Notes under the pieces: model-generated | Databases searched by the model: none | The model's input: the letters and a program-made list of their open reading frames with translations, nothing else | Told to the model about the DNA's origin: nothing | Source: an uncultured Clostridia bacterium | GTDB taxonomy: Bacteria > Bacillota > Clostridia > Christensenellales > Borkfalkiaceae | Assembly (NCBI GenBank): GCA_947629575.1 | Contig: CANREF010000001.1 | Location: 124,001-188,000 of the forward strand | Direction of reading: 5' to 3' | Length of the DNA stretch: 64,000 nucleotides | Shown here: piece after piece, positions 40,309 through 49,578 of the stretch | How positions within the stretch are numbered: the stretch's first letter is position 1 | How the letters are laid out: the number at the start of each line of letters is the position of its first letter | Translations under genes and position numbers: made by a program

Positions 40309-41334
40309 ATGTTAAAAATTGTCGTAGACGGAATGGGCGGCGATCTTGCGCCCACGGAGATCGTCAAGGGTGCGCTCGAAGCGCTCGAAAAGCGGAAGGA
40401 CTTCAAAGTCGTCTTCACGGGGGACGAGCCCGCCCTTTCCGCGGAACTCAAAAAGTACAAATACGACCCTTCTCGGGTGGAGATCGTGCACACCACCGAG
40501 GTCATCACCAACGACGATGTGCCCACGAGCGCCATCCGCACCAAGAAAGACAGCTCCCTCGTCGTGGGGCTGCGGCTTCTGAAAGAGGACGAAGAGGTGG
40601 GCGGATTCGTCTCTGCGGGGAGCACGGGCGCCGTCCTCACGGGCGGGATCATGCTCATCGGCAGGATCAAGGGCGTTCTGCGCCCCGCGCTCTGCCCGGG
40701 AGTTCCCAACGTCCGCGGAACGCGCACCCTGCTGTGCGACTGCGGTGCGAACGCCGAATGCAAACCCGCATATCTGGCGCAGTTCGCCGTCATGGCGAGC
40801 GCCTACGGAAAGGCGGCGTTCGGCATGAAAGACCCGAAAATCGGGCTTCTTTCCAACGGCACGGAGGAGCACAAGGGCGATCCCCTTCATCGGGAGGCAT
40901 ATGCCCTTCTGAAAGAGCTCAAGGGCATAAACTTCGTTGGAAACGTCGAGGGACGGGATCTCATGTACGGCGACGTGGATATCGCCGTGGCGGACGGTTT
41001 TTCGGGCAATATCGCCTTGAAGTCGGTGGAGGGCTGCGGAAAGACGGTCTCCGCCGTCTTGAAACGGGAATTCAAACGCAATTTGGGAAGCAAGCTCGCC
41101 TACCTCTGCGCGCGCAAACAGATCAACAAGCTCAAGGGTATGCTCGACTACGCCAAATTGGGCGGCTCCGTCTTTTTGGGGCTCAAGAAAGTCGTTCTGA
41201 AGGCACACGGCAATTCCAAGGCGAACGCCTTCGGACCGACCGTTTTGCAGGCGGTGGACGCCTGCAAAAATAATCTCATCGGCGAGATCGAAGAGATGCT
41301 TTCAAAGACCGATCTCGGAGCGGCAAATGAATAG
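40309..41334 (+). CDS. plsX: Phosphate acyltransferase PlsX
   Basis: A 341-residue PlsX. KIVVDGMGGDLAPTEIVKGAL at the N-terminus, SAGSTGAVLTGGIMLIGRIKGVLRPAL, LLCDCGANAECKPAYL, and GNVEGRDLMYGDVDIAVADGFSGNIALK are diagnostic. It makes acyl phosphate from acyl-ACP for phospholipid synthesis. It is first of plsX-rnc-smc; fabD, fabG and acpP, often next to plsX, are missing here. Overlaps rnc by eight bases. Confidence 0.95.
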   Translation: MLKIVVDGMGGDLAPTEIVKGALEALEKRKDFKVVFTGDEPALSAELKKYKYDPSRVEIVHTTEVITNDDVPTSAIRTKKDSSLVVGLRLLKEDEEVGGFVSAGSTGAVLTGGIMLIGRIKGVLRPALCPGVPNVRGTRTLLCDCGANAECKPAYLAQFAVMASAYGKAAFGMKDPKIGLLSNGTEEHKGDPLHREAYALLKELKGINFVGNVEGRDLMYGDVDIAVADGFSGNIALKSVEGCGKTVSAVLKREFKRNLGSKLAYLCARKQINKLKGMLDYAKLGGSVFLGLKKVVLKAHGNSKANAFGPTVLQAVDACKNNLIGEIEEMLSKTDLGAANE

Positions 41335-41977
41335 CGGGAAACCCTTTACGGAAAAGATCATCGGGGAGGCGGAACGCGCCGTGGGACATACTTTCCGCGA
41401 CCGCGCGCTCCTCGAAGCGGCGTTCACGCACAAGTCCTATTCGAGCGTGTTCGGCGGCGAAAACAACGAACGGTTGGAGTTTTTGGGGGATGCGGTGCTC
41501 GAACTTATCGTCTCCGAAAAGCTCTATCTCGAAGACCCCGCGGCGGAGGAGGGAAAGCTCACCGCGCTTCGGCAGCAGTATGTCTCCAAAACGGCGCTTG
41601 CGGGGGTGTGCAAGCGGGAAAAGCTCATGCGCTTTCTGCGCTTTGCGGGCACGGAGAGCAACCTCGGCGGAAAGACGGTGGAGAGCCTTCCCGAGGCAAT
41701 CCTCGGGGCGATCTATCTGGACGGGGGCATGGCTGCGGCGCAGGCATTCGTGGAGCGCTTCATCACGCCCGCGCACACCGTCAACTACAAATCCCTCTTG
41801 CAGGAATACGTTCAGAAGCGCACGGAGGAGACGCCCGTCTATGAGTGCGATGAGGACGGGGACGGATTCGTATGCACCGTCCGCGCATTGGGCAGAGAGG
41901 CGAGAGGGCAGGGCGGCAGCAAACAGGCGGCGGAAGTTTCCGCTGCGGAAAAACTTTATCGGGAATTAACGGCATGA
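41327..41977 (+). CDS. rnc: Ribonuclease III
   Basis: A 216-residue RNase III. The endonuclease signature NERLEFLGDAVLELIVSEKLY (about 45-65) and LGAIYLDGG with its catalytic acids are present; residues about 145-216 form the double-stranded RNA-binding domain (SLLQEYVQKRTEETPVYE, GSKQAAEVSAAEKLYREL). It processes rRNA and structured mRNAs, which is relevant to the many fold-back repeats in this genome. Stop overlaps the smc start (ATGA). Confidence 0.96.
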   Translation: MNSGKPFTEKIIGEAERAVGHTFRDRALLEAAFTHKSYSSVFGGENNERLEFLGDAVLELIVSEKLYLEDPAAEEGKLTALRQQYVSKTALAGVCKREKLMRFLRFAGTESNLGGKTVESLPEAILGAIYLDGGMAAAQAFVERFITPAHTVNYKSLLQEYVQKRTEETPVYECDEDGDGFVCTVRALGREARGQGGSKQAAEVSAAEKLYRELTA

Positions 41978-44900
41978 ATTTCAAAGAGATACAACTTGCG
42001 GGGTTCAAGTCCTTTGCGGACAAGACCACCATCAAATTTGAAGACGGCGTTACCTGTATCGTAGGTCCGAACGGCTGCGGAAAGAGCAACGTTGCGGACG
42101 CGGTGCGCTGGGTGCTCGGCGAGCAGTCCGCCAAGACGCTGCGCGGTTCGAGTATGCAGGACGTCATCTTCAACGGCACGCAGGAGCGCCGCGCGCTCTC
42201 CTACTGTGAAGTGACCCTCATCTTCGACAATACGAGCAGGCTCTTCGACATCGATTACGACGAAGTCGCCATGACCCGCCGTCTCTATCGCAGCGGCGAG
42301 AGCGAATATCTTCTGAACAAGCAGAGCTGCCGCCTCAAAGACATCGTTGCCCTCCTGCACGGGGTCGGCATCGGCAAGGAAGGCTATTCCATCATCGGGC
42401 AGGGCAAGGTCGAACAGATCATGAACGCCAAGCCCGAAGAGCGCCGCGCCATCTTTGAAGAGGCGACGGGCGTCATGAAGTTCAAGACGCAGAAGGGGGA
42501 GATCGAGCGCAAGCTCGAAAACGCCAAGGACAACCTCACCGTGTTCGTCCAGAGAATGGACGAGGCGGAGAAGCAGCTCAAGCCCCTCGAAAAGCAGGCG
42601 GAGACCGCCAAGAAATATCGCGAATATTCCTCGAGCCTCAAATACGAGGAAGTGAATACATACCTTGCGCGGTGCGAGAATTTCGAGCACGAGACGAGCA
42701 AGCACCGCAAGCGCATCGCGGAGGCGGATGAACAGCTCACCGCTATCGAGAGCGAACTTGAGGAAGTGGACGAAAAGGAGGCGCGCGCTTTCGAGAGCGC
42801 GGCGGAGCAGGACGAATCTCTGCGCGATCTCAACGACAAACTGCGCGTGTTTGAAGTGGGGCTGGAGCACAAGAGCGGCGAAGCGCGGGTGCTCGGCGAG
42901 CGCATCTCCTCCTACAAGAGGCGGCTCACGGCTGCCTCGGAGGACGTGGAATATTCCCTCCGCCGCAGCAAGGAGATCGACCGTATCCTCGAAGAGGACG
43001 GGAAGAAGCGTTCCGAAAGCGAGAGCCGCGCCGTGGAAAACGAGAAGAAGGCGGCGGCGCTGCAGAGCAAGCTGCAGGAGACGGACGCCCGCCTTGCGCG
43101 CTTTGAACAGCTCTCGGACGAACAGCGCCTGAGCGAGATCTCTTCCGTGGAGAATCTTGCCGACGTGCGCGCCAACGTGAGCGGGCTCTCCGCGCAGAAG
43201 ACGGCGGCGAGCGAACGCATCGACGAGGTCCGCCGCGCTATCGGCAAGGCGGAGGGCAGGAAGACCGATTTTTCCGCCCAGCTCGAAAACTGCCGCAAAG
43301 AGAAAGGGGAGTGCGAACAGTTCCTCAACGGCAAGAATGCGCGCGAGGAGGAACTGCAGGAGACCTTGAAGGACCTCGCCCGTTCGGGGCAGAAACTTTC
43401 GCAGGACCTTGTCGACTGCAACACCTCCATTGCCAATCTCACCAACAATCTCGAGATGTACCGCAACCTGAAAAACCGCTTCGACGGCTATCGGGACAGC
43501 GTGCGCAATCTGCAGCTCACCGCCAAGAGAGACCCCGAGCTCGGCAAGAAGATCCGCGGCGCGATCGCAGACCTCGTTTCCACCGAGCAAAAGTACGAAG
43601 TCGCTATCGAAACGGCGTTCGGCGGCGCGATGCAAAACCTCGTCACCGCCACGGCGGACGACGCGCGTTTCCTCATCGAATATCTGAAAAAGACGGGCGG
43701 CGGCATCGTCACCTTCCTGCCCGTAGCCAATATGCGCCCCCGCTATAACAGCGGGGAGATCCAGCGCGCGCTGCACGAAAAGGGAGCGCTCGGGCTCGCG
43801 GACGAGCTCGTCCGTTATGACAGTTATTACGATAACGTCATCAAAAATCTGCTCGGGAATACCCTCGTGTGCGACACTATCGCAAGCGCCACTTCCGTCG
43901 CCAAGAAATATCCGGGCGCCTTCCGTATCGTCACCCTCGACGGCGACATCATCGCCACGAGCGGCGCGATGACGGGCGGCAGCCGCCGCAAGGAGAGCGG
44001 GAATCTTCTCGCGGGCGAGCGGCACATCAAGGAGTGCGAGGAGGGGATCAAGCGCAAGACGGTGCTCGCAAAGAAGATCAAAGAGGCGATCGAGAGCAGC
44101 GAAAAAGACCGCGAGGAGACGGAGGCGGAGTATGAGCGCTTCCGCGTTCGCGTGCAGGAGGAGACGGCGAAATTCGCCGCCCTCTCCCAAAAGGAACTCG
44201 CCCTTTCCGACCTCATCGCCGACGCCGAGCGGGACATCGCCGAATACGCAGGACTTTTGGAACGGCTCGAAAAGCGGGTGGGGGACATCGAGAGCGAGGT
44301 GCTCTCTTCCGCCGAGAACGAGGACGTTCTGAACAAGATCCGCTCCGAGGCGGCGGCGGAATTGGCGGCACAGCAGGCGCAGTCGGCAAACCTCAAGGAG
44401 GAGCGGGAAAAGCTGCTCGAGGAATTGCACGCCCTCCGCGTGGAGAGCGCGACGCTCGCCTCGGCAAGGGAGGCGTTGGAGGAAAACAGCCGCCGTCTCA
44501 CCGAGGAAAAGCTCGCCCTTCTCAAAAAGGTGGACGAGACGCACACCGAGATCACGCAGACCGAGATCCTCATCAACCAGCTCAAGAAGGACGAGGAGAA
44601 GGTCGCGCTCACCGAAGAGGAACAGCAGGCGGTCGCTTCGCTGCGCGCGGGCATCTCCCGCGTGGAAGAGGAAAAGAAGACGACGGCGGCAGAGCAGGCG
44701 GCGCTCGGCGAAAAGAAGCGCGCCCTCCTTGCACGCCGCCAGAATGTCAGCGATATCAAGCACGGGAGCGAGCTCGAGATCTCCAAGGCGGAAGTCGCCC
44801 TCGAGAACATGAAGCAGCGCATCGACGAGGCCTACGGGCTCACGTTGGAGACGGCGCAGGAACTCCGCGACGAGAATTACGACATTTCGCAGTCGGCGGC

Positions 44901-45573
44901 GAATATCAACAGCCTTCGCCACAAGATCGCGGCGCTCGGGCCCGTCAACCAAAACGCCGAGGAAGATTACGATCTTCTGCTTGCGCGCTATACCGAGATG
45001 CAGACGCAGAAGGAGGACCTCGACAAGGGCATTGCAGACCTCACCACGGTGCTCACAGATCTGAGAAACGCCATGCAGAAGCAGTTCGACGACGGGTTCA
45101 ATGAGATCAATAAGAACTTCACGCAGATCTTCAAGGAACTGTTCGGCGGCGGCAAGGCGGAGATGCAGCTCGACTATACCGATTGTATTGACCCGTTGGA
45201 AGCGGGCGTGGAGATCATCGCCTGTCCTCCCGGGAAAAAACTTACGAAGATCTCCCTGCTCTCGGGCGGAGAGCGGGCGTTCACGGCGATCGCGATCCTG
45301 TTTGCGATCCTGAAATCCCGTCCCATGCCCTTCTGTATCCTCGACGAGATCGAGGCGGCGCTGGACGAGGCGAACGTGGGGAGATTCGCAAAGTATCTCA
45401 AAAAATTCAGCAAGGAGACGCAATTCATCGTCATTACGCACAGAAAGCCCACCATGAACGAGGCGGATGTCCTCTTCGGCGTTACGATGGAGGAGAAGGG
45501 CGTGAGCAAGATCGTCTCCGTCAAGCTGTCCGAAGTGGAATCCCGCCTCGGCGGAGATACGATAATGGCGTGA
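41974..45573 (+). CDS. smc: Chromosome segregation protein SMC
   Basis: A 1199-residue SMC. N-terminal ATPase half with Walker A VGPNGCGKSNVADAV (about 32-46); coiled coil to about 500; hinge about 510-660 (IRGAIADLVSTEQKYEVAIETAFGGAMQNLV, GGIVTFLPV); returning coiled coil; and C-terminal half with signature LLSGGERAFTAIAILFAIL and Walker B FCILDEIEAALDEANV. It condenses and segregates DNA with ScpA/ScpB. Start at 41974 fixed by the rnc overlap and the MNFKEIQLAGFKSF N-terminus. Confidence 0.97.
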   Translation: MNFKEIQLAGFKSFADKTTIKFEDGVTCIVGPNGCGKSNVADAVRWVLGEQSAKTLRGSSMQDVIFNGTQERRALSYCEVTLIFDNTSRLFDIDYDEVAMTRRLYRSGESEYLLNKQSCRLKDIVALLHGVGIGKEGYSIIGQGKVEQIMNAKPEERRAIFEEATGVMKFKTQKGEIERKLENAKDNLTVFVQRMDEAEKQLKPLEKQAETAKKYREYSSSLKYEEVNTYLARCENFEHETSKHRKRIAEADEQLTAIESELEEVDEKEARAFESAAEQDESLRDLNDKLRVFEVGLEHKSGEARVLGERISSYKRRLTAASEDVEYSLRRSKEIDRILEEDGKKRSESESRAVENEKKAAALQSKLQETDARLARFEQLSDEQRLSEISSVENLADVRANVSGLSAQKTAASERIDEVRRAIGKAEGRKTDFSAQLENCRKEKGECEQFLNGKNAREEELQETLKDLARSGQKLSQDLVDCNTSIANLTNNLEMYRNLKNRFDGYRDSVRNLQLTAKRDPELGKKIRGAIADLVSTEQKYEVAIETAFGGAMQNLVTATADDARFLIEYLKKTGGGIVTFLPVANMRPRYNSGEIQRALHEKGALGLADELVRYDSYYDNVIKNLLGNTLVCDTIASATSVAKKYPGAFRIVTLDGDIIATSGAMTGGSRRKESGNLLAGERHIKECEEGIKRKTVLAKKIKEAIESSEKDREETEAEYERFRVRVQEETAKFAALSQKELALSDLIADAERDIAEYAGLLERLEKRVGDIESEVLSSAENEDVLNKIRSEAAAELAAQQAQSANLKEEREKLLEELHALRVESATLASAREALEENSRRLTEEKLALLKKVDETHTEITQTEILINQLKKDEEKVALTEEEQQAVASLRAGISRVEEEKKTTAAEQAALGEKKRALLARRQNVSDIKHGSELEISKAEVALENMKQRIDEAYGLTLETAQELRDENYDISQSAANINSLRHKIAALGPVNQNAEEDYDLLLARYTEMQTQKEDLDKGIADLTTVLTDLRNAMQKQFDDGFNEINKNFTQIFKELFGGGKAEMQLDYTDCIDPLEAGVEIIACPPGKKLTKISLLSGGERAFTAIAILFAILKSRPMPFCILDEIEAALDEANVGRFAKYLKKFSKETQFIVITHRKPTMNEADVLFGVTMEEKGVSKIVSVKLSEVESRLGGDTIMA

Positions 45574-45577
45574 TGTG

Positions 45578-45815
45578 TTTCGCACATTTCTTTGCTCACT
45601 TCCATCCCTTGCCCACCCCTTGAGGGGTGGGTGTCACGCGCAGAGCGCGTGACGGAAGGGGTGTCGTTCGAAAAGAAATGTGCGAGGGGTTAGGTTGTTT
45701 GCTTCGTAGCTACCATCTACCCGCCCGATAATCGCTTCGTAAAAACGGAAAGCCGTAAGAGTGCGGCAAATTGTGTCCCGCAGCGCAAAATGGCGATTTT
45801 GCTCGCGGAGTGATT
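45578..45815 (+). repeat. Post-stop fold-back element, copy 3 (after smc)
   Basis: Begins four bases after the smc TGA. 5' arm TTTCGCACATTTCTTT (45578-45593), 3' arm GAAAAGAAATGTGCGA (45670-45685). The cargo matches copy 2 (CCACCCCTTGAGGGGTGG and CGTGACGG). Type 1 tail to about 45815. Confidence 0.85.
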
Positions 45816-46095
45816 TTAAGAAAAACCACCTCAGTCACCTACGGTGACAGCTCCTCCTTAGGAGGCGCCTTTCTTGCCCCCTCCTGAGGGGTGGAGCGGC
45901 GTCATTCTCCTCAACAGCCCTGCGGGCTGTGAGGGACGCCGCGACAGGAGCGCTGTAAAAGCGCGACGGGGTTTTGGCGGTCCCTGCCGCCAAAACGGGT
46001 AGGGGGGTGGTGTCTCTCCCGAAACGAGGTGAATTCGCGCTACGGCTCTCGGCACTTGAGATTTTGCGGTGCAAAAGATTTTTCGTGAACATTCG
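45816..46095. repeat. Mosaic repeat spacer before ftsY
   Basis: No gene. CACCTCAGTCACCTACGGTGA, CCTCCTTAGGAGGCGCC, CAGCCCTGCGGGCTG and CAAAACGGGT modules. Near 46040-46085 the segment ending AAAAGATTTTTCGTGAA resembles the stem of copy 8 in reverse, without a tail. Confidence 0.7.
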
Positions 46096-46104
46096 AGGTA
46101 TTCT

Positions 46105-47001
46105 ATGGGACTTTTCGGAAAGATCAAAGAAGCGTTAAAAAAGACAAAGGAGAGCGTCTCCACAAAACTGCGTCAGCTCTTTCTCAAAAATAAGCTCGGC
46201 GACGCCTTTTACGACGAACTCGAAGAGATCCTCATCTCCTCGGACGTCGGCGTTGCGACCGCAGAGGACGTCATCGAGCAGGTCAAAGAGGAGGCGATCG
46301 GGAACAAGATCAAGGACGAACAGTTCGTCACCGACCTTCTCAAAGACATTTTGGAAGACACCCTCAACGAGGCGCCCGTGCCCGAGATCAAATACCCTTG
46401 CGTGATGATGTTCGTCGGCGTGAACGGCGTGGGAAAGACGACGACGATCGGAAAGGTCGCAAATTGGTTTGTACGTCAGCATAAATCCGTGACGGTGGCG
46501 GCGGCGGACACCTTCCGCGCGGCGGCGATCGACCAGCTCAACGTCTGGGCGGACCGCGCCAAAGTCAAGATCGTCAAGCACGAAGAGGGGAGCGATCCCT
46601 CGGCAGTCGTGTTCGACGCACTCTCTTCCGTGAAGGCGAAGGGGACGGACGTCCTTCTCATCGATACGGCGGGAAGGCTTCACGTCAAAGAAAATCTCAT
46701 GAAAGAACTCGAAAAGATGGACCGCGTGGTGAAGCGGGAGTTTCCCGAGGCGACGTTCTATAAATTGTTGGTGCTCGACGCGACCACGGGGCAGAACGCC
46801 GTCAACCAAGCGCGGGTATTCGACGAGGCGGTGGAGCTCGACGGCATCGTCCTCACCAAGCTCGACGGCACGGCAAAGGGGGGCTTTGTGTTCTCCCTCT
46901 GCGGCGAACTCAATATCCCCGTCGTCTTCGCTGGCGTGGGCGAAAAGATCGACGATCTGGAACTCTTCGACGCCGAACAATTCGTCGAAGGCTTCTTCTG
47001 A
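46105..47001 (+). CDS. ftsY: Signal recognition particle receptor FtsY
   Basis: A 298-residue FtsY. Short N-terminal MGLFGKIKEALKKTKESV, N domain helices, then the G domain: MMFVGVNGVGKTTTIGKVAN (Walker A), AADTFRAAAIDQLNVWADR, VLLIDTAGRLHVKENLMKEL, LTKLDGTAKGG and GVGEKIDDLELFDAEQFVEGFF at the end. It docks Ffh-ribosome complexes at the membrane. The acidic A domain is lacking, as in most Gram-positives. GAGG lies ahead of the ATG. Usually next to smc; here separated from it by over 500 bases of repeats. Confidence 0.96.
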   Translation: MGLFGKIKEALKKTKESVSTKLRQLFLKNKLGDAFYDELEEILISSDVGVATAEDVIEQVKEEAIGNKIKDEQFVTDLLKDILEDTLNEAPVPEIKYPCVMMFVGVNGVGKTTTIGKVANWFVRQHKSVTVAAADTFRAAAIDQLNVWADRAKVKIVKHEEGSDPSAVVFDALSSVKAKGTDVLLIDTAGRLHVKENLMKELEKMDRVVKREFPEATFYKLLVLDATTGQNAVNQARVFDEAVELDGIVLTKLDGTAKGGFVFSLCGELNIPVVFAGVGEKIDDLELFDAEQFVEGFF

Positions 47002-47076
47002 TCTCTCTCGATATGCCCCCTCCTTAGGAAGGGGATTAAGGGGGAAGACAATCATCATTCAAAAAGGAGAATTCTT

Positions 47077-47523
47077 ATGAAACTTTTCAAGAACTACAAA
47101 TGGCGCGTCGATATGCTCGGGGTATTGCTCTTCGCCCTTCTCATCCTGCCGAACATCGTGTATTGGTGCATTCCCGAATTCCGCGATCTCAACGGAAATC
47201 TCGGGCTGAACATTTTCTGCAATATTTTGGAAATCCTCGGCGTCGCGGCAATGATCGCCTTGGCGCGTGCGGACAAGTCCTCGCCCTTCACCTTCTTTTC
47301 CTTCACGGGGACATTCACGTGGCTGTTCTTGCTTCTGGATTATCTCGCATGGATCTTCTTTTTCTGCGGATTCGACAATATCGCAGTCGTCCTCTTCCTC
47401 GCGATCTGTCCCTGCGTGAGCCTCATATCCTATCAGGCGGGCAGGAAGAATTATGTCGCGCTCGTGCCGACGGTGGCGTTCGCCTTCTTCCACATCATCA
47501 ATATCGCCGTATTCGTACTTTGA
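47077..47523 (+). CDS. Multi-pass membrane protein of unknown function
   Basis: A 148-residue hydrophobic protein with about five helices: VDMLGVLLFALLILPNIVYW, NIFCNILEILGVAAMIAL, FTGTFTWLFLLLDYLAWIFFF, IAVVLFLAICPCVSLI and ALVPTVAFAFFHIINIAVFVL. The N-terminus is basic and the loops short. AAAAAGGAG precedes the ATG. It has a strong terminator right after its stop. I do not recognise the family; no transporter signature is visible. Confidence 0.75.
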   Translation: MKLFKNYKWRVDMLGVLLFALLILPNIVYWCIPEFRDLNGNLGLNIFCNILEILGVAAMIALARADKSSPFTFFSFTGTFTWLFLLLDYLAWIFFFCGFDNIAVVLFLAICPCVSLISYQAGRKNYVALVPTVAFAFFHIINIAVFVL

Positions 47524-47530
47524 AAAATTT

Positions 47531-47572
47531 GTGCCTGTCAAGTAAAAACGCTTGACAGGCATACTTTTTTTT
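47531..47572 (+). terminator. Terminator whose 3' arm carries the ylxM -35 box
   Basis: Arms GCCTGTCAAG (47533-47542) and CTTGACAGGC (47551-47560), extendable by two pairs, loop of eight, then eight T at 47565-47572. Confidence 0.85.
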
Positions 47573-47609
47573 GCTAAAATAAGAGGGTGTCAAGCAGAAC
47601 ACCTTGACA
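47552..47609 (+). promoter_or_regulatory. Promoter of ylxM-ffh with a downstream inverted repeat
   Basis: TTGACA (47552-47557), 17-base spacer, TAAAAT (47575-47580). The -35 lies inside the terminator stem. TGTCAAG (47588-47594) and CTTGACA (47603-47609) form an inverted repeat at the start of the leader with the same core as the terminator. Confidence 0.8.
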
Positions 47610-47619
47610 GGCAGACCGT

Positions 47620-47994
47620 ATGAAGGATTTGAAGTATCTACAACTTCTCGATTGCTATGGCGGGCTTCTCACCGAAAACCAGCGGGAGCTGTGCGAGATG
47701 TACTACATGCTCGATCTGTCCCTCTCGGAGATCGCCGAGCAGAAGGGCACGAGCCGCCAGAACATTTCGGAGACGCTCAAAAAGTGCAGAGAGCTTCTCG
47801 ATTTCTACGAAGAAAAGCTCCACCACAACGAGCAAAGCCAAAAGTATTCGCTCGAGGTCTCCTTCATGATGACGGAAGTCCTCGGCGCGCTCGAAAAATT
47901 CAAGCAATTTCATCCCGAATATACGCGGGATATGGACGAGATCATAAATATGGTCACAGTCGGGGAAGAGACAGACCTCGACGAGGAGAACTAA
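47620..47994 (+). CDS. ylxM: YlxM-family (UPF0122) helix-turn-helix protein, SRP-associated
   Basis: A 124-residue protein. LLTENQRELCEMYYMLDLSLSEIAEQKGTSRQNISETLKKCRELL is a sigma-70 region 4-like helix-turn-helix, the UPF0122 signature. The C-terminal helix region is acidic. YlxM is encoded before ffh in most Bacillota and stimulates SRP GTPase activity in Streptococcus. The stop and the ffh start are directly adjacent. An inverted repeat in its own leader could be its DNA or RNA target, which is speculative. Confidence 0.92.
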   Translation: MKDLKYLQLLDCYGGLLTENQRELCEMYYMLDLSLSEIAEQKGTSRQNISETLKKCRELLDFYEEKLHHNEQSQKYSLEVSFMMTEVLGALEKFKQFHPEYTRDMDEIINMVTVGEETDLDEEN

Positions 47995-49314
47995 ATGGCG
48001 CTGTTTGCCTCGCTCTCCGAGCGGCTCAATCACATCTTCAGTAAGCTCACCAAGCGCGGAAAGCTCACCGAGCTCGAGATCCGTACCGCCATGCGGGAAG
48101 TGCGCATCGCCCTTCTCGAAGCGGACGTGAATATCCGCGTCGCCAAGGACTTTATCGCTACCGTCTCCGAAAAGGCGGTGGGGCAGGAAGTTTTGCAGTC
48201 CTTGAATCCCGCCCAGCAGGTCATCAAGATCGTCAACGACGAGCTCATCGCCCTCATGGGGGCGGGGAATTCCAAGCTCGAAGTTTCTCCCAAACCGCCC
48301 ACGGTCATCATGATGTGCGGGCTTCAGGGCGCGGGAAAGACTACGATGTGCGCAAAGCTCGCTGTGCTCCTCAAAAAACAGGGGAAGAAGCCCCTGCTCG
48401 TCGCTTGCGACATCTACCGTCCCGCGGCGATCGACCAACTCAAAGTCGTCGGCGGAAAGGCGGGCGCGGAAGTGTTCGAAAAGGGCACGCAAGCTCCCCC
48501 CAAGACCGCGCGGCAGGCGGTGGAGTACGCAGAGCGCATGGGGTTCGATACCGTTATCGTCGATACCGCGGGGCGGCTTCACATCGATGAAAGGCTCATG
48601 CAGGAGCTCGAAGAGATCAAAAAAGAGGTAACGGTACACGAAATTCTGCTCACAGTGGACGCCATGACGGGGCAGGACGCCGTGAACGTCGCCGAGACGT
48701 TCAATTCCCGCCTCAATGTGACGGGCGTGATCTTGACCAAGCTCGACGGCGATACCCGCGGCGGCGCGTGCCTCTCCATCAAGGCGGTGACGGGCAAGCC
48801 CATAAAATTCATCGGCGTGGGGGAGAAGATCACCGACCTCGAGCCCTTCTATCCCGACCGTATGGCTTCCCGTATCCTCGGCATGGGAGACGTCCTCTCC
48901 CTCATCGAGAGGGCGCAGGAGGCTGTTTCCGAACAGCAGGCGAAGGAATTGGAGCGCAAGATGCGAGAAAATTCCTTTACCCTTACCGACTATCTCGCCC
49001 AATTCGAGACCCTCAAAAAGATGGGGGGCGCGGGAGCGCTCATGAACATGCTTCCCGGCGCAGGAAAACTGAAGATCAAGGAGGGGGATGTCGACGAAAA
49101 GCGGATCGAGCGGATCAAGGCGATCATTCTCTCCATGACGGGAAAGGAGCGGGATAACCCGCAGATCATCAATTATTCCCGCAAAAAGCGGATAGCCGCA
49201 GGCTCGGGAACGAGCATACAGGATATCAACCAACTCCTCAAGCAATTCGAGCAGACCAAAGAGCTGATGAAGCGCATGAAGGGCGGAAAGGGGAAAATGA
49301 GAATGCCGTTTTGA
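47995..49314 (+). CDS. ffh: Signal recognition particle protein Ffh (SRP54)
   Basis: A 439-residue SRP54. N domain (residues 1-90), G domain with MCGLQGAGKTTMCAKLA, CDIYRPAAIDQLKV, VDTAGRLHIDERLM and LTKLDGDTRGGACLSI. A Met-rich M domain follows from about 300 (TLTDYLAQFETLKKMGGAGALMNMLPG, ending KRMKGGKGKMRMPF) and binds 4.5S RNA and signal peptides. It is co-transcribed with ylxM. FtsY, its partner, lies 1 kb upstream. Confidence 0.97.
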   Translation: MALFASLSERLNHIFSKLTKRGKLTELEIRTAMREVRIALLEADVNIRVAKDFIATVSEKAVGQEVLQSLNPAQQVIKIVNDELIALMGAGNSKLEVSPKPPTVIMMCGLQGAGKTTMCAKLAVLLKKQGKKPLLVACDIYRPAAIDQLKVVGGKAGAEVFEKGTQAPPKTARQAVEYAERMGFDTVIVDTAGRLHIDERLMQELEEIKKEVTVHEILLTVDAMTGQDAVNVAETFNSRLNVTGVILTKLDGDTRGGACLSIKAVTGKPIKFIGVGEKITDLEPFYPDRMASRILGMGDVLSLIERAQEAVSEQQAKELERKMRENSFTLTDYLAQFETLKKMGGAGALMNMLPGAGKLKIKEGDVDEKRIERIKAIILSMTGKERDNPQIINYSRKKRIAAGSGTSIQDINQLLKQFEQTKELMKRMKGGKGKMRMPF

Positions 49315-49317
49315 GTG

Positions 49318-49577
49318 TTTCGCACATTTCTTTGCTCACTCCACCCCGTCCACCGACACGTCATCCCGAGCGTAGCGAAGCGAAGTCGAGGGATCTCGTT
49401 CTAAGAGCAAACTGCGGGGTGTCGTTCGAAAAGAAATGTGCGAGGGGTTAAGTTGTCTGCTCCGCACTCACTATCTGCCCGCCCGATAACTGCTTCGTAA
49501 AAACGAAAAGCCGTAAGAATGCGGCAAATTGAGTGCGCTGCCGCAGGGAAACCCTGCTCCGCGCAGTAATGCGAATG
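49318..49577 (+). repeat. Post-stop fold-back element, copy 4 (after ffh)
   Basis: Begins three bases after the ffh TGA. 5' arm TTTCGCACATTTCTTT (49318-49333), 3' arm GAAAAGAAATGTGCGA (49428-49443). The cargo holds CGTCATCCCGAGCGTAGCG and GTCGAGGGATCTCG. Type 1 tail to about 49577, ending in a CCGCAGGGAAACCCTGC hairpin. Confidence 0.87.
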
Positions 49578-49578
49578 G

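Noticed and set aside
43827-44822. Ser/Arg-rich 331-codon frame antisense to smc
   Set aside because: Typical composition of a shadow frame opposite a Glu/Lys-rich coiled coil.
41956-45585. A 1209-codon open frame antisense to smc
   Set aside because: It mirrors smc over its full length; its protein is Arg/Leu/Val-rich without domains. High GC and codon bias in smc leave the opposite strand open.
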